Assembly: GCA_030549775.1 (NCBI GenBank)
Contig: CM060171.1
Coordinates: forward strand, 2,286,001 to 2,350,000
Origin: Tamarix chinensis
Lineage: Eukaryota; Streptophyta; Magnoliopsida; Caryophyllales; Tamaricaceae
DNA: 64,000 bases
Reading direction: 5' to 3'
The position numbers and the translations under genes are program-made. Positions 13,401 to 26,157 of this stretch are shown piece after piece. The notes below the pieces were generated by a model. The model had not been told where the DNA came from, did not search any database, and saw nothing but the letters and a program-made list of their open reading frames with translations. How positions within the stretch are numbered: position 1 is the first letter of the stretch; each line of letters starts with the position of its first letter.

Positions 13401-14391
13401 TCATTATGACCATCAATTTAACACTTGTAACCCCCATTTCCTTTATTTAACTCCCTTATACATTATGTCATGAAATACTATATATATTAGGAGGTGGTGG
13501 ATGAGATATGTGCACATACAATGCATTTGTATCAATGAGAATAAGAAGGCTCTCCCATCCCTCTTCTTTATGTTATCTTATTATCTTTATTTGACTTTCT
13601 TAATATCACAACACTTTATCAGCATGGTTGGCATCTTATGTATCCATTCCTCTTATATGCTACTCACCATCTCCTTAATATAATCTTTTAAAGATTAATC
13701 CCATTTTGAGTTTAGATCCATCTCGCATCTTTCTATCATAATTCGAGACTGATATGTGATTGACTATTCCTATTCTTAATTGTGAAAATATGCCTTTTTT
13801 GATTTTTTTTTATCATTTTCATAGCTTAAAAGCAACAAAGAGATGTATGTCACTAATTATTAAAGCTTTAACCTTTTTTTTATCATTGAATACTAATTGT
13901 TCATCATGTACCTTTTTCCTTTGATTGACAATCACATCCGAAATATTACATATACATATGCTTGTAGGTTGTGGCATGCACTGATCATACATGATCTTGT
14001 TATTACTAATGGTGCCATCATGTAGGAAACATATATGATTAATGTAATATATTATATGACAGGAAACATAATGAATTCTCTTTTTACTTTATCATATATA
14101 CATTATTTGCTAGTTTGCTACTTAATTCTTACATATACTCGTTATCTTTATAATGCATACTTGCTATCATTATGTGTAAGGTTAACATTTTATTTGAAAG
14201 AGAAATAGTTTAATCAATCTCTAACCTCTTCATTCAATTGACTTCCTTAGATTTCATCATTGGTTGCCGACAATTCTCAAAACATTTTATTTTCTTGTAT
14301 GTGATGATATTGAGTCAGATGTATCTTATTGAGTTAATTCATTTTAATTATGCAATAAATTTGTGGAATGAAAAGGGGTTGGGATGTAATG
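10441..14391. other. AT-rich spacer with no recognisable gene
   Basis: No coding region is recognisable; the 60-codon ORFs near 13139 and 13501 have no domain or splice context. Around 10981-11032 there are a few imperfect telomere-like units (TTAGGGTTAGGGTTTGG). A GATGATGG-rich patch lies near 10790-10960. Confidence 0.45.
11820..12490. repeat. Low-complexity ATT/TAA tract
   Basis: About 670 bp consist almost entirely of A and T in irregular ATT, TAT and AATAATA units. This is low-complexity DNA with possible local hairpins. No coding potential is visible. Confidence 0.8.
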
Positions 14392-14861
14392 TGTAACATC
14401 CCAAAATTTCATAACATTTATTTTCGTGTAATTAGCCATTGTATTAAAAACTAATCTTTAAACCTTAACCTAATTATTCTATTAATAATTTTTAATTTTT
14501 TTATATTATTTTACCTCTTTCCTTTTTGTTAAAATTATCCTAAACCCACTAATTTTTACCTGATATATTTTTTATCTGATAACCTAATCTATTCAAACTA
14601 AACCTAAAAATAAGATAAAATATTTCTATCCTACCCTACCATTTTTACTCCCTAATTACCCCTTTGAGTGCCCCTATTTTTCTAACCCGACCACTCTCCT
14701 TGTCTCCGTCTTACCTCACGCAACACCCGTACCACTTACCTATTGAACCATCCCTCTCACTCATGCCTATCACCTTTCCCCTTTTCTCTTCTGTAGGGAA
14801 TTATACAATACACACACGCAAACATAATACGCCTTCTATAACATCTCTAATTTTTTAACCA

Positions 14862-15182
14862 GAAAATTTTGGACCCCATCCCATCCCTGAACCTAATAAA
14901 AAAAATTATCCCCAAACCTGTCTTGATCCCCATTTTTTTCTTATCAGGGAATCCCTGACCATATCCTCACGGGGATTAAATCTCCATTCCTAACATGATC
15001 CCCAAATAATTTCTCATCCCTGATTTAAAAACTCGACTCGGTACCCAACACCAGATCTTATCTCCCCAAAAAAATCCCAATAAGAATCCCCAAACTCGAA
15101 CCTAATCCCCAAAATATTTTTTCAAACCCTAACAAGGAATCCCTGACGCGGCCCCGAATCTATAGAGGAAATTACAATCCTT
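14862..15182. mobile_element. Degenerate hAT-like fragment inside the solo LTR
   Basis: A run of alternating CCCCAAA, AATCCCC and GGGGAT words (for example ATCCCTGACC, ACGGGGATTAAATC) and the end ATTACAATCCTTA resemble plant MITEs with TAGGGATGGCAAT termini. The left end is unclear and no target duplication was found, so this is a weak assignment. Confidence 0.3.
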
Positions 15183-16788
15183 AGCCGGATCATCATAGTG
15201 ACCACACAAGTGCAGTATCAGTACAGTAAAGTACTAGTAAACCATACTACTTAAAACATGGAAGACTTATGCAGCACATTGAAGCCACATAATAGCATAA
15301 TGATATTATTACGATACAAATTTAGTACAACATAGCATACTTGCATGGAAGTTATGGAAGTATAGAAATACAATAATACATGCGATGCATAAAATGTAAA
15401 CCATATTAGAATTCTTCCTTTAGTAACCACACAAGTTCCGATTAGTAAGATAGTTCGTTCAACCACACACAACTTTCCACTATAAATAAAAGTCATGGTA
15501 GTACAAGATAATCACAATGGGATACCATGCCTATAACACAAAGTCAGGATACATCAAAGGGGATTTATTCAAGGATACCACACCCTCCACACATCGAGTG
15601 CACCTGCCACAAAATCAAGATACCACACCCACCACCATACGTGGTCGAAGTACACCAAGGGGCTTGTACTGGGATACCTCACCCACCACACCTTGAATGT
15701 CTCTACTGCAAGGGCTTTGGGATACTACACTCATCTAAATAATAGACAATGCAAAGTGCCAGGGGAATTGTACTGGGACACCTCATCCACCCGTACTGGA
15801 CAACGATGTTATACTAGCCTACCACATTATAATCTTATACCTCAAAGATATGTGCATACCCCCTATCAATTGTAACTCGGTAGAGAAGAAAATAGGTACT
15901 AAGTGAAAGAATATAACTAAGGGCAACCCACCCACTAACTCCCGACGGCTACCCCGAGAGCCAAAGAAAAAGGCTCAAACAAAATATTAAATCATTAATT
16001 ATATTATAGGTGATATCACAAATCAAAACAAGTCCACACATAACTAAATTAGGTATTTCCAAGTGATAACACCAAACAAAATTAAAACCCATAACTTAAC
16101 TAACTGGGTGTTTTCAAGTGATAACACCAAACACATCACAAAGGCATTAAAGCCACCAATTGGGTGTTTAGAGATAACACCAAATTTAACCCAAAAATCA
16201 AGTCTCAAATACCATAATAGTGGTTCATATTAAATTAGGTAATTCATAGTTGAAATAATAATTAAAATGCTGTAAATAAATGGAAGAATCAACACAAAAT
16301 TTCCCAAGAGAATTCCAACAATTTATAACAAATCAGTCGATTTTCAGTTGAACCAATTGATAGGTCCTCAAACCAATCGACTGGTCTAGCCGTACCAAAC
16401 TTGGACAAAAAAAAATAGAGCATCAGTTGATTAGTTAGCCTCACTGATCGGCTGTTTATGTGAATCTGTCTACTGGTTTGGTCTAATTGGTCAATGGGTC
16501 TAAGGAGAGACCAACCCATTTTAGCCTGTAGAAAAAACGATTTTATGCTTAAAATCGGATAATATTTATAACACTTGCTTGAGGAGAATTAAACCACATG
16601 CTCATAACATGGAACACAACTAGATCATAATCATATAAACATTAATAGATGGAACCCCAACATACCTAGAAACCTCATTATGTTATAGATAAGAATGTAT
16701 TACCTTGAAGCAATTCTTCTAGTACAAAACTCTTATTGGATGACCTATCTAGCAGAACTTCAATTCCTAAGAGAATTAAAGTAAAAAC

Positions 16789-16895
16789 AAGAAGAAGAAG
16801 GAGAAGAAGAAGGAGAAGAAGAAGAAGAAGAAGAAGAAGAAGAAGAAGAAGAAGAAGAAGAAGAAGAAGAAGAAGAAGAAGAAGAAGAAGAAGAG
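16789..16895 (+). repeat. (GAA)n microsatellite
   Basis: About 35 units of GAA with a few AGG interruptions at the left end. Poly-Arg, poly-Leu and poly-Ser readings of this tract are artefacts of the repeat, not proteins. It lies within the minus-strand solo LTR, so in that LTR's own direction it reads (TTC)n. Confidence 0.97.
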
Positions 16896-18426
16896 AGAAG
16901 GGAAACACAAAACACCACTTTTGGCTCAAAATAGGGTGCTAAAAGGGAAGCTGAAATCTCCAACTTTTCTCAACCTTAATTCTTCCTTGCTTAAGGAAAG
17001 TAAGAGAGAACTAAAACCAAGAGTAGAAGAAGATAAATGAACACAATTCTTGCATAATTCAATTGAGAAAATCAAAGAAGATCTCTATTTTTTCTCATTA
17101 GAAGGAAGAAGAGAGGAAAATGGGAGGGCATTAAACACTTAGTGAATTTTTCACAAGGAGAAGGGAGCAGAGAGCAAGAAAACAAGTGAGGAATGATAAT
17201 GGATCATCTAATGAGAAGTATAGGAGGAAGCTGGTCCACATTCTCAAGGAAAAGTGGGATGAAAAATATGAGGTTGAGTGTGGGCAAGCAAAGAAGTGAT
17301 GGATGACTTGATGGGATGGTATGGGTTGAGTGTAGTCAGAGATGGGCATGCAAGTAGGTTGGCAAGTCAAGGAAGGGTGTACAAAGTTCAAATTCACTAC
17401 CCCCTCTGCCAGAAGAGAGAAGGAGAGGTGAGGGAGAAGGGGAAGGGAGGCTTGCCTCTAAAAGTCGCTTTTTGGAAAAATTTTACTAATTAAAATCATG
17501 TAATGGTCTAATTAATATGAAAATAATACCAGAGCACTAAAACATGCTTATTAGCAAAATTTAACTAAACTCAAAAGTTTTCATAATCATTAGAATAAAA
17601 TTTGAATCAAAATTAGAAATAGATTTGAAATCATAGGAAAACCAATCGACTGGTTTATTAAGGATAAGAATGTGAATTACCCCAGCGCACCCAGTCGATC
17701 GGTTATGTAAACTAGTCGATCGATACGCCTAAAATTTACATTTTTATTATAATTTCAGGCCCATTTCAAAACCAAAACTCCTTTATTTTGTATCAACATA
17801 ATTTTAAATACAATTGAAAGGATTTTCGAATGGGGTATTACACCTTCCCTCTCTTTTATTGTTTGAAAACCCATCCCATCACACCATCCCCTAAACCATA
17901 CCCCTCACAACCCCTCTACATTGTGTGTGTGTGTGTAGACACATATACCATGCACCTCTCTCTCTCTTTCTCTTTTTTCCTTATTCAAACCCAACCATCA
18001 TGTGCAACCAAACACTACCATTCCCTTGCTCACTTCTCATGGCTCCATTGGTCTCACTGTCATAACCAAACACAGCCTCACATACCTTCCCCTCCACCCC
18101 TCTCCACTCAGTTTGGTTTCCTATTCACCCATCCAGCCCTCTACGCCCTCTTCCTAGACGTGCCTCACCACCTCGACCCATTCCTCAACCATTACCAGCC
18201 CCTGTTTATGCTCCCTTCTACACCGCTGACACCATCTCAACAACACTCCCCCAATAGTCCAGCCTTATCATGCATCGACCCTCCTTTGCATGGCCTAGCA
18301 CAGCCAAGCCAACTCCCCTGCTCCTTATTCTCTCAACTCCATTTGGTTTCGCAGAAACTATCACCTCCCACCATCACCATTGTCTTCAAAACTATTGGCC
18401 TATTCTTCTTCCCCTTCTTTTTCTCC

Positions 18427-18560
18427 TTCTTCTTCTTCTTCTTCTTCTTCTTCTTCTTCTTCTTCTTCTTCTTCTTCTTCTTCTTCTTCTTCTTCTTCTT
18501 CTTCTTCTTCTTCTTCTTCTTCTTCTTCTTCTTCTTCTTCTTCTTCTTCTTCTTCTTCCC
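18427..18560 (+). repeat. (TTC)n microsatellite
   Basis: About 44 nearly perfect TTC units in the pyrimidine-rich part of element X. Open frames spanning it (17830-18622) give homopolymer Phe, Leu or Ser and are not genes. Confidence 0.97.
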
Positions 18561-20271
18561 CTACCACCCCTAATTTTCTTCTTCTCCTCTTTGTGGAATT
18601 TTTTCTGATCCTTTCCCCTTAACTATGGCACCTCCTCCTATAGCCTTCCCCTGGGCAACGACCGTTTTTTTCTATTTCACCACCTATTCTTTCAACACCT
18701 TCCTCTATAACTAACCACCCACCTTTAATGCTCTCCACTGCTACCACCACTTTGACCACTCCCTCCGCAGCTCCCCCTACTTTCACCTCACCACATTGCA
18801 CCAACACTACATCTATCACCCTCCATTCGACCCTCCCTATCACGACTTCCCTCTTACACTAATACCACCTCTTTTGCAACCCCGACCAACTGAACCACCT
18901 CCTTTCCACCCTACTTTTCCTTCCCTCCTTCCTGTATTACCCCTTAGAGCCATCACCACCATCCATCATAATCTTTCCTCATGGCAACCCTCATCCCACC
19001 ACATCATCTGGCAACCCCCTCCCATTTTCCTACACACAACAACAAGCCCAACGCGACCATCTCCACCACTTCCATCTTCCATCGTTTGAACTAACACCTA
19101 ACACCACCACCATCTCCATCCACAACCATCATCTGGACCACTACCAACCCTACACCACTACCAACCTTGCAGCTAACCCCTCCAATCCTTTGTGCATGGC
19201 TCACACTGAGCATCTGGCGTGAGCATTTCTCCTTAAAAATTTTCTTACATAATTTTTAGATGTAAGGGTATTTTGATAATTTTAGAAAATAATATTTTAT
19301 TATTACAATTAGTATTTTATTTGTTAAATATTAATTTTATAATTTATTATTATTATTAGGTACAAAAGTTGATTAGCATGATCTTGTAGTGTTTAATAGG
19401 ACATCGCTAATACTGGAACTCAGGTAACTTTTATATCTTATTAAAATAGTAAATTTTGTATGATAGCACATTAGGGTTTTAAGTATGAAATATGTTAAGC
19501 ATGATTCATTATCTTATAATTACATATTGATTATTGAATCATGAAAATTGGTAAAAATAACATGTTATCATAAGTAAAATATTTCGGGTATAAGACTATG
19601 GCAAAATGATCTTTATAATAATGTATAATATGTACGTAAAAAATAATAGGATGAACATGTTTAGATAAATTATAAAGTAATAATTATGGATGTGTACCCT
19701 AGGGGTAATTTGGTTATTTTACGTGTGATATGATACTTGTCATGACAAGCATGTCTAATATGTATTTTATGTTGTTGAGCATGAGATTATGTGATCATGG
19801 ATGTATTAGATACACTTAGGATTTTATATGTAAAATATTGAATAAGGAAAAATAGTTATTTGGCTTATCTGATTATTTAATTGCATGATAAATTAATTTA
19901 ATTATTATGTTTTAGCTTTTCATCATAATTTAATAAATGAAATAGATTTAGCAATTAAAGAGGCTATTAATGTGGTAATATTGACCTCAGGGGGCATTTT
20001 AATTGTTTCCGGCTTAATGCTCCCAAAGGTAAATAATTGAGCCTAGGATGACCTTAGTATATTTTTATGATTGACTTTTGCAATGATCTTGGTTATATTT
20101 GTCTCGGAAGTAGTGAAAATGAGTAAAATGGATAAGGTAAGAAAAATTGTATCTATATACTTTATATGTAATTTTGTGGTCACTTTAATAAAATACTAAT
20201 ATTTAAAGTAAAAGATATCGAGATTGGAAGTGGTGGTTCTTTAGAAGTCGCTACCCTAAAGATATGGTTTA

Positions 20272-22692
20272 TGTAATAACCTATAGTTAGAAATCTTAAT
20301 TATAAATCAATAATCATATGATTAGTTATAATTATTATTTTAGGAGGTTTAATATTAAAAGTGTTATTATTTTTCGTATTATTTTGACGGTTTAAGTATA
20401 ATTTAATTAAGTTAAAGTTTTGATCGAAATTAGATTATTTAATTTAATCTTAGTTGATACCCTAAATATTATCCTAAATTATTTTACCAATAATCTTTCG
20501 ATCCGTAATCTAATAATAATTTTTAAAATTTATTTTTGATTATTTTACCCTTTCCAACCTTTTTTAAACCTATCCTAATCTACATAATTTTTTTCAAATT
20601 ATTTTTCTATCCAGTACCTTGACATATCCAAATTAAATCTAAAATTAAATAAATAAATTTCTATCCTATGCTATTAATTTATCCCCTACTCGCTCCAAAT
20701 ATCTTCACCAAATATTTTCCTGTCCCCTCTCTGAATTTATACACACATATACGTGCTACCATCACCTCTGCATCTATACATACTTAAACACTCCTTACTT
20801 GCACACCCTACATATTCCTGCAGCACTTTACCCAACTCCCTCTCCCTGTTTTATTCAGATATCCCAGCCCCGATTAACCCAAACAGCCCTCGTCCCTTTC
20901 ACCGCATACTCCCGGCCATCCCTCCAACCAAACAAGCCCTCTCTCCCTTTTGCATTACATATATACACATGCACAAAGCACCTTGCACATCACCGCTGCC
21001 TCACCAGCCTTCTCCCGTGCACCATTCTCCTGCCTTCCCCATCCAGCGCAGCCACCTCTCTCTATTTCCTTTGTGTTCGCATACTCCTAACAACCACGCA
21101 CGCACACCCCAGCCCCTACCCCTTCCTTTCTCTACCCCTTCGATTCCCAGCATAGCATCCCGGTGCACCAACTCCACCATTTCCCAACAACTACCTAGCC
21201 TAGCCACACCGACCATCAACCAGCACCAGCACCAACACCACCTCAACCGAGCTACCCAACCACCTTCGAACCATTTACCCAACTCCCTCTCTTCTCTCGG
21301 TTCTTTTTTTTTGTTCGACTTCCCCAGCCTCTGCACCACCACTCCCCGACTTCCCCAACATCAGCCCTCTGCATTTTCTTCACCCCGCAGCCACCAACTC
21401 CACCATCCGCAGCACCATCCACCTTCCCATCCTCCCAGCTTTCCACCTGCCGACCACAACCATAGTCCCCGCAACACCAGCCTACACTGATCATGCAACC
21501 CTATCCTGGGTAACCATCGACACCCCAGCGTACCACCCCCTGCCTGCCTTAACCAACCAACCTCCCGCAGCCCATCACCACCAGCCAACCTAGGCCACGG
21601 AGCCATTTTTGTGCAGCCAAACTCCACCCCTCGCAGCTCTCCCGACCAGTTTTGTGCAGCCCACAAACCACCGGCAGCCAGCACCACCAACCATCACCTA
21701 CGACCAGCAGCACCACACCTTCCCAGCCACCAATCGCCACCAGCTGCCACCCTCTCCATCCCCTACCTCACCCTTGTAGCCCTCCACCACCTCAGCCAAC
21801 AACAACCCCCCTTCCCCCCTTCCCCCCCCCCCGCGTGCATGCAGTCCTGCACTATTTACCTTATAATGTTTTGGTATATATATTAAATGTAAGGGTATTT
21901 TGGTAATTTAAAAAATATTTTTATATTATAATTATTATTTTACCTGATAGATATTAATTCGATAGTTGTGGTGTTATTTTTAGGTATAAAAGGTTGATTA
22001 GAGGGATCCGATAACTTTTGTAGGATACCGCTATTTTTATATTTTTTCTAGAATTCAGGTAACTATTATACCCTACTAAAATTATAAATATTTTATGAAA
22101 GTATATTAGGATTTTTGGTGTATAAAATATGTTAAGCATGATTCATTTTGATATAATTATATGTTAATTATTATTATCATAAAAAATAATAAAAACGAGC
22201 ATGTTTTCTGAAGTAAATTATATCAGGTACGAAATTATGATTAAAATGCTTCTAATGATATAAAAATATTTTGTATGATAATTATGTATAAAATAATAGG
22301 TTGAGCATCCTTAGATATAATTATGGAATAATTATTATGGATGTGTGCCCTAAGGGCAATTTAGTCATTTTTTTGTATTATGATATTTATCCTGAAAATC
22401 ATGTCTAATATGTATCAGCTATTGTTGAGTATGTGATTATGTATTTTGGATGGATTAAAGGTGCGAAAAAGGATTTTATGTATAAAATTATGTATAAGGG
22501 TAAAATTGTCATTTGACATATATGATACTTTAAATCATAAAGAAATAATTTTTTTATAGTATTTTAGCCTTTTCATGACAAGTTAATAAATAAAATTAAA
22601 TTAGTATTTAAATAGATGATAATTTGGGAATTTTAGTCACAAGGGCATTTTAATGTTGACCTTAGTATATTTTAGTGTTAACCTCAATTATA
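20272..22692 (+). mobile_element. Non-coding LTR-derived element Y (diverged copy of X)
   Basis: It starts TGTAATAACC and follows the same order as X: an AT-rich start with TTTCTATCCTATGCTATTAA, a pyrimidine-rich centre (20690-21850), then TGTAAGGGTATTTTGGTAATTT, AGGTAAC, GTTAAGCATGATTCATT, a GGATGTGTGCCCTA stretch and GACCTTAGTATATTTT. The similarity to X is obvious but heavily mutated. Y is cut off on the right where repeat R copy 2 begins. The long C-rich open frames (20753-21490 and others on both strands) reflect base composition, not genes. Confidence 0.6.
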
Positions 22693-24516
22693 TTTTCAGG
22701 TTTAACACTAGAAAATATATTGATAGGCTATTTAAATGAAGGAAAAAAAGTAATTTTATATTGGGTAGACGAATGTGGGTATCAATATGAATTTGAGAAT
22801 CCTTTACCTATATTCATATCTAAATCTGACGAATATAATTTTTTCTTTGATCTATATTCATATCTGTATCTATATCCATTTACACATCCTATGGATAAAA
22901 CTTGTCTGACTTCCATTGTTAATTATAATGCATCACATGTAGCAATTATACTATTATTTTCATAATCCATATATTAATTAATCACTTACATGACCAATAT
23001 ATAATACCAGCATGCAACTATATTCTAGTCATCCTAATCCTATACAATCGTAAGAAGTACGTGTGTGTGTGTGTCCATTTACGTAGAGTAACTCTACTCA
23101 TGTTGATATTAATAATTTGATTTGATGGTTGTGGTGGGTATTATATTAGGGGTTATGGGAGTAGAGCTATAGTTATCTTGACTCTCTTTTAGATGCTTAA
23201 GTCTTAAGTTTTCCTTTTCGTATTCTCATTTTTGTAATATTATATCGTTTGAAATAAAGTACTTATTACATCTGATTATTAGATATTAGTTACATTTTAA
23301 CATTTGCATATGATATAGATTAAGTATAGAAAGTATATTCTTATGTTGAATGTAGCGGTAACACCATACTTTTATGGTTTTGGCCTCTTCAAAATCTTTT
23401 TAAATAATTATTTTAAATTTTCACTAATAAATTTTGGGAGTGTTGTACTGCATTTAAGACTCTAAAACATATCTATAATCCTATTTACACTTTTATTTTA
23501 GAGCCCAATTCAATTTTCTCGTTTAAATATAACTAATTTCATATAGTTACTAAAAAAAATGCTTTAGAAGATTGAAAGTTAACATACTAACCATAAACTA
23601 GAACTATTCTACTTCTAAATCTCTGATAATAAATTTGTTGATGGAAACAAATAATGTAAACATGAGTTGTTTTGTATTAGTGACTTTAGCACATTTTGGA
23701 ATTCATTGCAAACTTGAGGTTGTTTGGAATGGGAGCAATATGGATGTAATTTTTTTTCTATTTTATGTTTTTTATATTAAATATTAATAATAGAAATATT
23801 TTTAATAAAATATATGTTTTAAATTAAATTAAGATCTAAAATAAATATTTATCTAATTTTATTATTTTAATTATATTATATAAAATATATGAATAATTTT
23901 TTTTACTCCTATTATCCCATACCAAACCATCGCTTAGAAGTAAAAGATTGACCAGTCTAAGCATGGATCTGAATTATCTTTGTTTTGCAACGTTCCAACA
24001 AACAATTAAATCATGAGAGGAATCATTAAAACAAAGGATAAATTCTTCTAGGTATCACAATGTTTGACCAAATTTTGTTTAGGTATCATGTAATTTAAAT
24101 AATTTTATTTAGGATTGAATGTATTTGGTAATTTTTTTATTTATTTTTTTAGCATCAAACTACTGAAAGGATATAATTTTCAATAATAATTCTCTTTTAT
24201 GGTGAATTGGAAAACTTTAAATATAATTTTTTGTGAAAATTTTAAGATTTTAATGGTGTTTGTTTTTGATGAAATTGTAAAAATTTCCAAAAACCAAAAT
24301 AAATAAAATAATTTTCCACTTCAACTTAATAAAGTATTTATTATTAAAATATACGTTAGTTTAGTAGTCTAAAACTAAAAATGCTAGTACAATTGTATGA
24401 GGGTAAAAATAGATTACGAAAGACATGGTATTCCTAAAATTATCTAAAACGTATTGTATCTAAGTGGAACATAAGCCGTTGTCATGGTAGTTAAGTAAAA
24501 TTTACTAAAAAAAAAA
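22693..24516 (+). repeat. Repeat R, copy 2
   Basis: Direct copy of 7302-9075 with the same landmarks. It differs by scattered substitutions and an extra stretch near 24020-24060. The match stops at GTTAAGTAAAATTTACT, after which a hAT-like right end follows. Confidence 0.85.
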
Positions 24517-24660
24517 TTTGGGACGAGTTTAGGGAAGGGGACCCCAAACACATCCGCCACCCCGTCCCCCATAAAAATTCCCAAAATCTACCCTAAAACC
24601 AAACCTGAATAAGGAGTCACCTATGGGACCTCAAACCCGTAGGGTGATTTGTCATCCCTA
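24517..24660. mobile_element. Right end of a hAT-like MITE
   Basis: A GGGGACCCC-rich stretch ends in TTGTCATCCCTA, the inverted complement of the TAGGGATGACAA at 7092. Such GGGGAC/CCCCGTCCCC-rich elements with these ends are common hAT-type MITEs in plants. Only this right part is visible here. Confidence 0.45.
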
Positions 24661-26157
24661 GTAAGGTCACATATATTTTTTTATTAATGCAAAATTGAAT
24701 AGTCACACAATTGGGATGAAAATGAAATCAATGTTTCAACTTGGAAGTAGAATGACTTGGTAGAGTTATTGATTATACCTTTGCTTCATTGACATCTGTT
24801 AGTAAGGTGTTAAAGTGATATGCTAATATGCATGCAAAAAATTTTGGTATGTACCAATTATATATCACATTATCCCTTAAGTCAGGTTAATTGAAATGGA
24901 CCTATTGCTTATCTCAAAATTTTGAATGTGTTTTTATATGTGTTCGTAAACATCCTCTATGGATATAAACTTAGGCCACAAAAAGGTTGGAAATGATGGT
25001 ATTACCATCCTTAGGGAGAGAAAAAAGAGGTTGAGATTATTATAAAGCAAGCAAATACTTAGAATACACGTTTCGTAAGATATGAACCTAAAAAAAAAAT
25101 CAAATTGCACTTGATATTTATGCTTGTCAAATGTAGCTTAACTATTAAATGCATATATTATTAACAATGAATAATGAAAGTCATATATTTATTAACTAAA
25201 GTTTCAACTCATATAAAAATCATTATCGTAACTTTAAATACATTAATAATAAGTATGATACAAATACGCTAGAAGTATATGATATGAGTTTAAAGAGTTG
25301 AATCCTCAAAAAATGAGTTATAATCCTTAAAAGGATAGGAAACTTGCGACAATAATTCAACATGTCCATATAGATAGAATTCGAGAATAGATTATGTTGG
25401 CAAATAAAATATCTATGAATTATCTTTACATTAATGTAAGGTAGTATGAGGTAGAACTTAATGATGTATCTATCCAAATAGTTGTAACCGATAATAGATA
25501 AAAGTAATAATTATTTTTAGTTCACTATAGTATGCGTTGGATAAATAATTGAATGAGTTGAAATAGAGATATATAAATTAAATATATCTATTCAGTGAAC
25601 GTAACTTTTATGGATAAATAATCCAACATTTAAATTTGTTAGATTAATTGACCAATAGTAGGTGTTTGCAAAGATATGATCTAACAATTAATTTGATATG
25701 ATAAGTCTTTTTAGAAAAGTTAGATTTTTATCCCTAATAAGATTTATACTAATAAAATTTTAAATATGAGTAGTATTAATACGTGTTTGTTACAAAATCA
25801 TACCTAATATATCGCATGAATAAGTTATCCTAAATTAAAATTAAGATTATTAGTTTTAAAATGCTTCGCCCTCCTCTAACTACTACTACATAAGACGTGT
25901 GAAAGTACTTAATTTAAGCACGTCAATTTTGATTATGCCATGCCTGCCATTTGTCACGCTACCCAAATCCCCAGGCACCGTACCTTTTGTAATTGCAGAG
26001 TACTAGACTGTATTGGTGTATTGATTTATGTTCGTTGTAGTATTATCATGTGACAGGCAATATGCAATAGGCAAATGCCATGGCAAAAGCGTGGTCAATA
26101 ATTCCACCCAAGTCGGATGAAGCGTCGTCTCCCATTCCCTCCCCAAAAAGCTGTCGA
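24661..26157. other. AT-rich spacer
   Basis: No gene is recognisable. The minus-strand ORF at 25223-25477 has no domain and low-complexity composition. Confidence 0.4.

Larger units (their letters stand above)
14837..17842 (-). mobile_element. Solo LTR (about 3.0 kb) with CCTTC target duplication
   Basis: The block is flanked by perfect 5 bp direct repeats CCTTC (14832-14836 and 17843-17847). Its ends are inverted: TATAACATC at the left and GGTATTACA at the right. Read on the minus strand it starts TGTAATACCCC, like many plant Ty3/gypsy LTRs. It contains no gag-pol sequence, so it fits a solo LTR left by LTR-LTR recombination. Inside are repeated GATACCxCACCCACC motifs (15520-15800), AGTCGATYGGTT-type motifs (16320-16500 and 17640-17725), a long (GAA)n tract and a possible nested hAT-like fragment. 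The interior of the outer element continues in the same pyrimidine-rich style on both sides. Confidence 0.8.
14392..20271 (+). mobile_element. Non-coding LTR-derived element X, interrupted by a solo LTR
   Basis: It begins TGTAACATCCCAAAATTTC, a typical start of a plant Ty3/gypsy LTR. It runs through an AT-rich part, a strongly pyrimidine-rich part (14640-14836, resuming 17848-19200) and an AT-rich tail with AGGTAAC and GTTAAGCATGATTCATT. It is clearly, though distantly, similar to element Y that follows, in the same orientation and order. The middle is occupied by a separate insertion at 14837-17842. Without that insertion X is about 2.9 kb. No retroviral domains are visible and the right border is approximate. 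Confidence 0.6.

Noticed and set aside
16678..16963. Poly-Arg, poly-Leu and poly-Ser ORFs on both strands
   Set aside because: Artefacts of the (GAA)n tract inside the solo LTR.
14392..17842. One single LTR from TGTAACATCCC to GGTATTACA
   Set aside because: The flanks do not form a target duplication, whereas 14837-17842 is flanked by perfect CCTTC. A nested insertion explains the sequence better.
17830..18622. Long ORFs encoding poly-Phe, poly-Leu or poly-Ser stretches
   Set aside because: They are readings of the (TTC)n microsatellite and the pyrimidine-rich LTR around it. There is no domain and no splice structure.
20753..21906. Long Pro/Ser/His-rich ORFs and opposite-strand Gly/Trp-rich ORFs
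   Set aside because: Both strands are open because the DNA is C-rich with few T-A combinations. The homologous part of element X does not conserve the frames.
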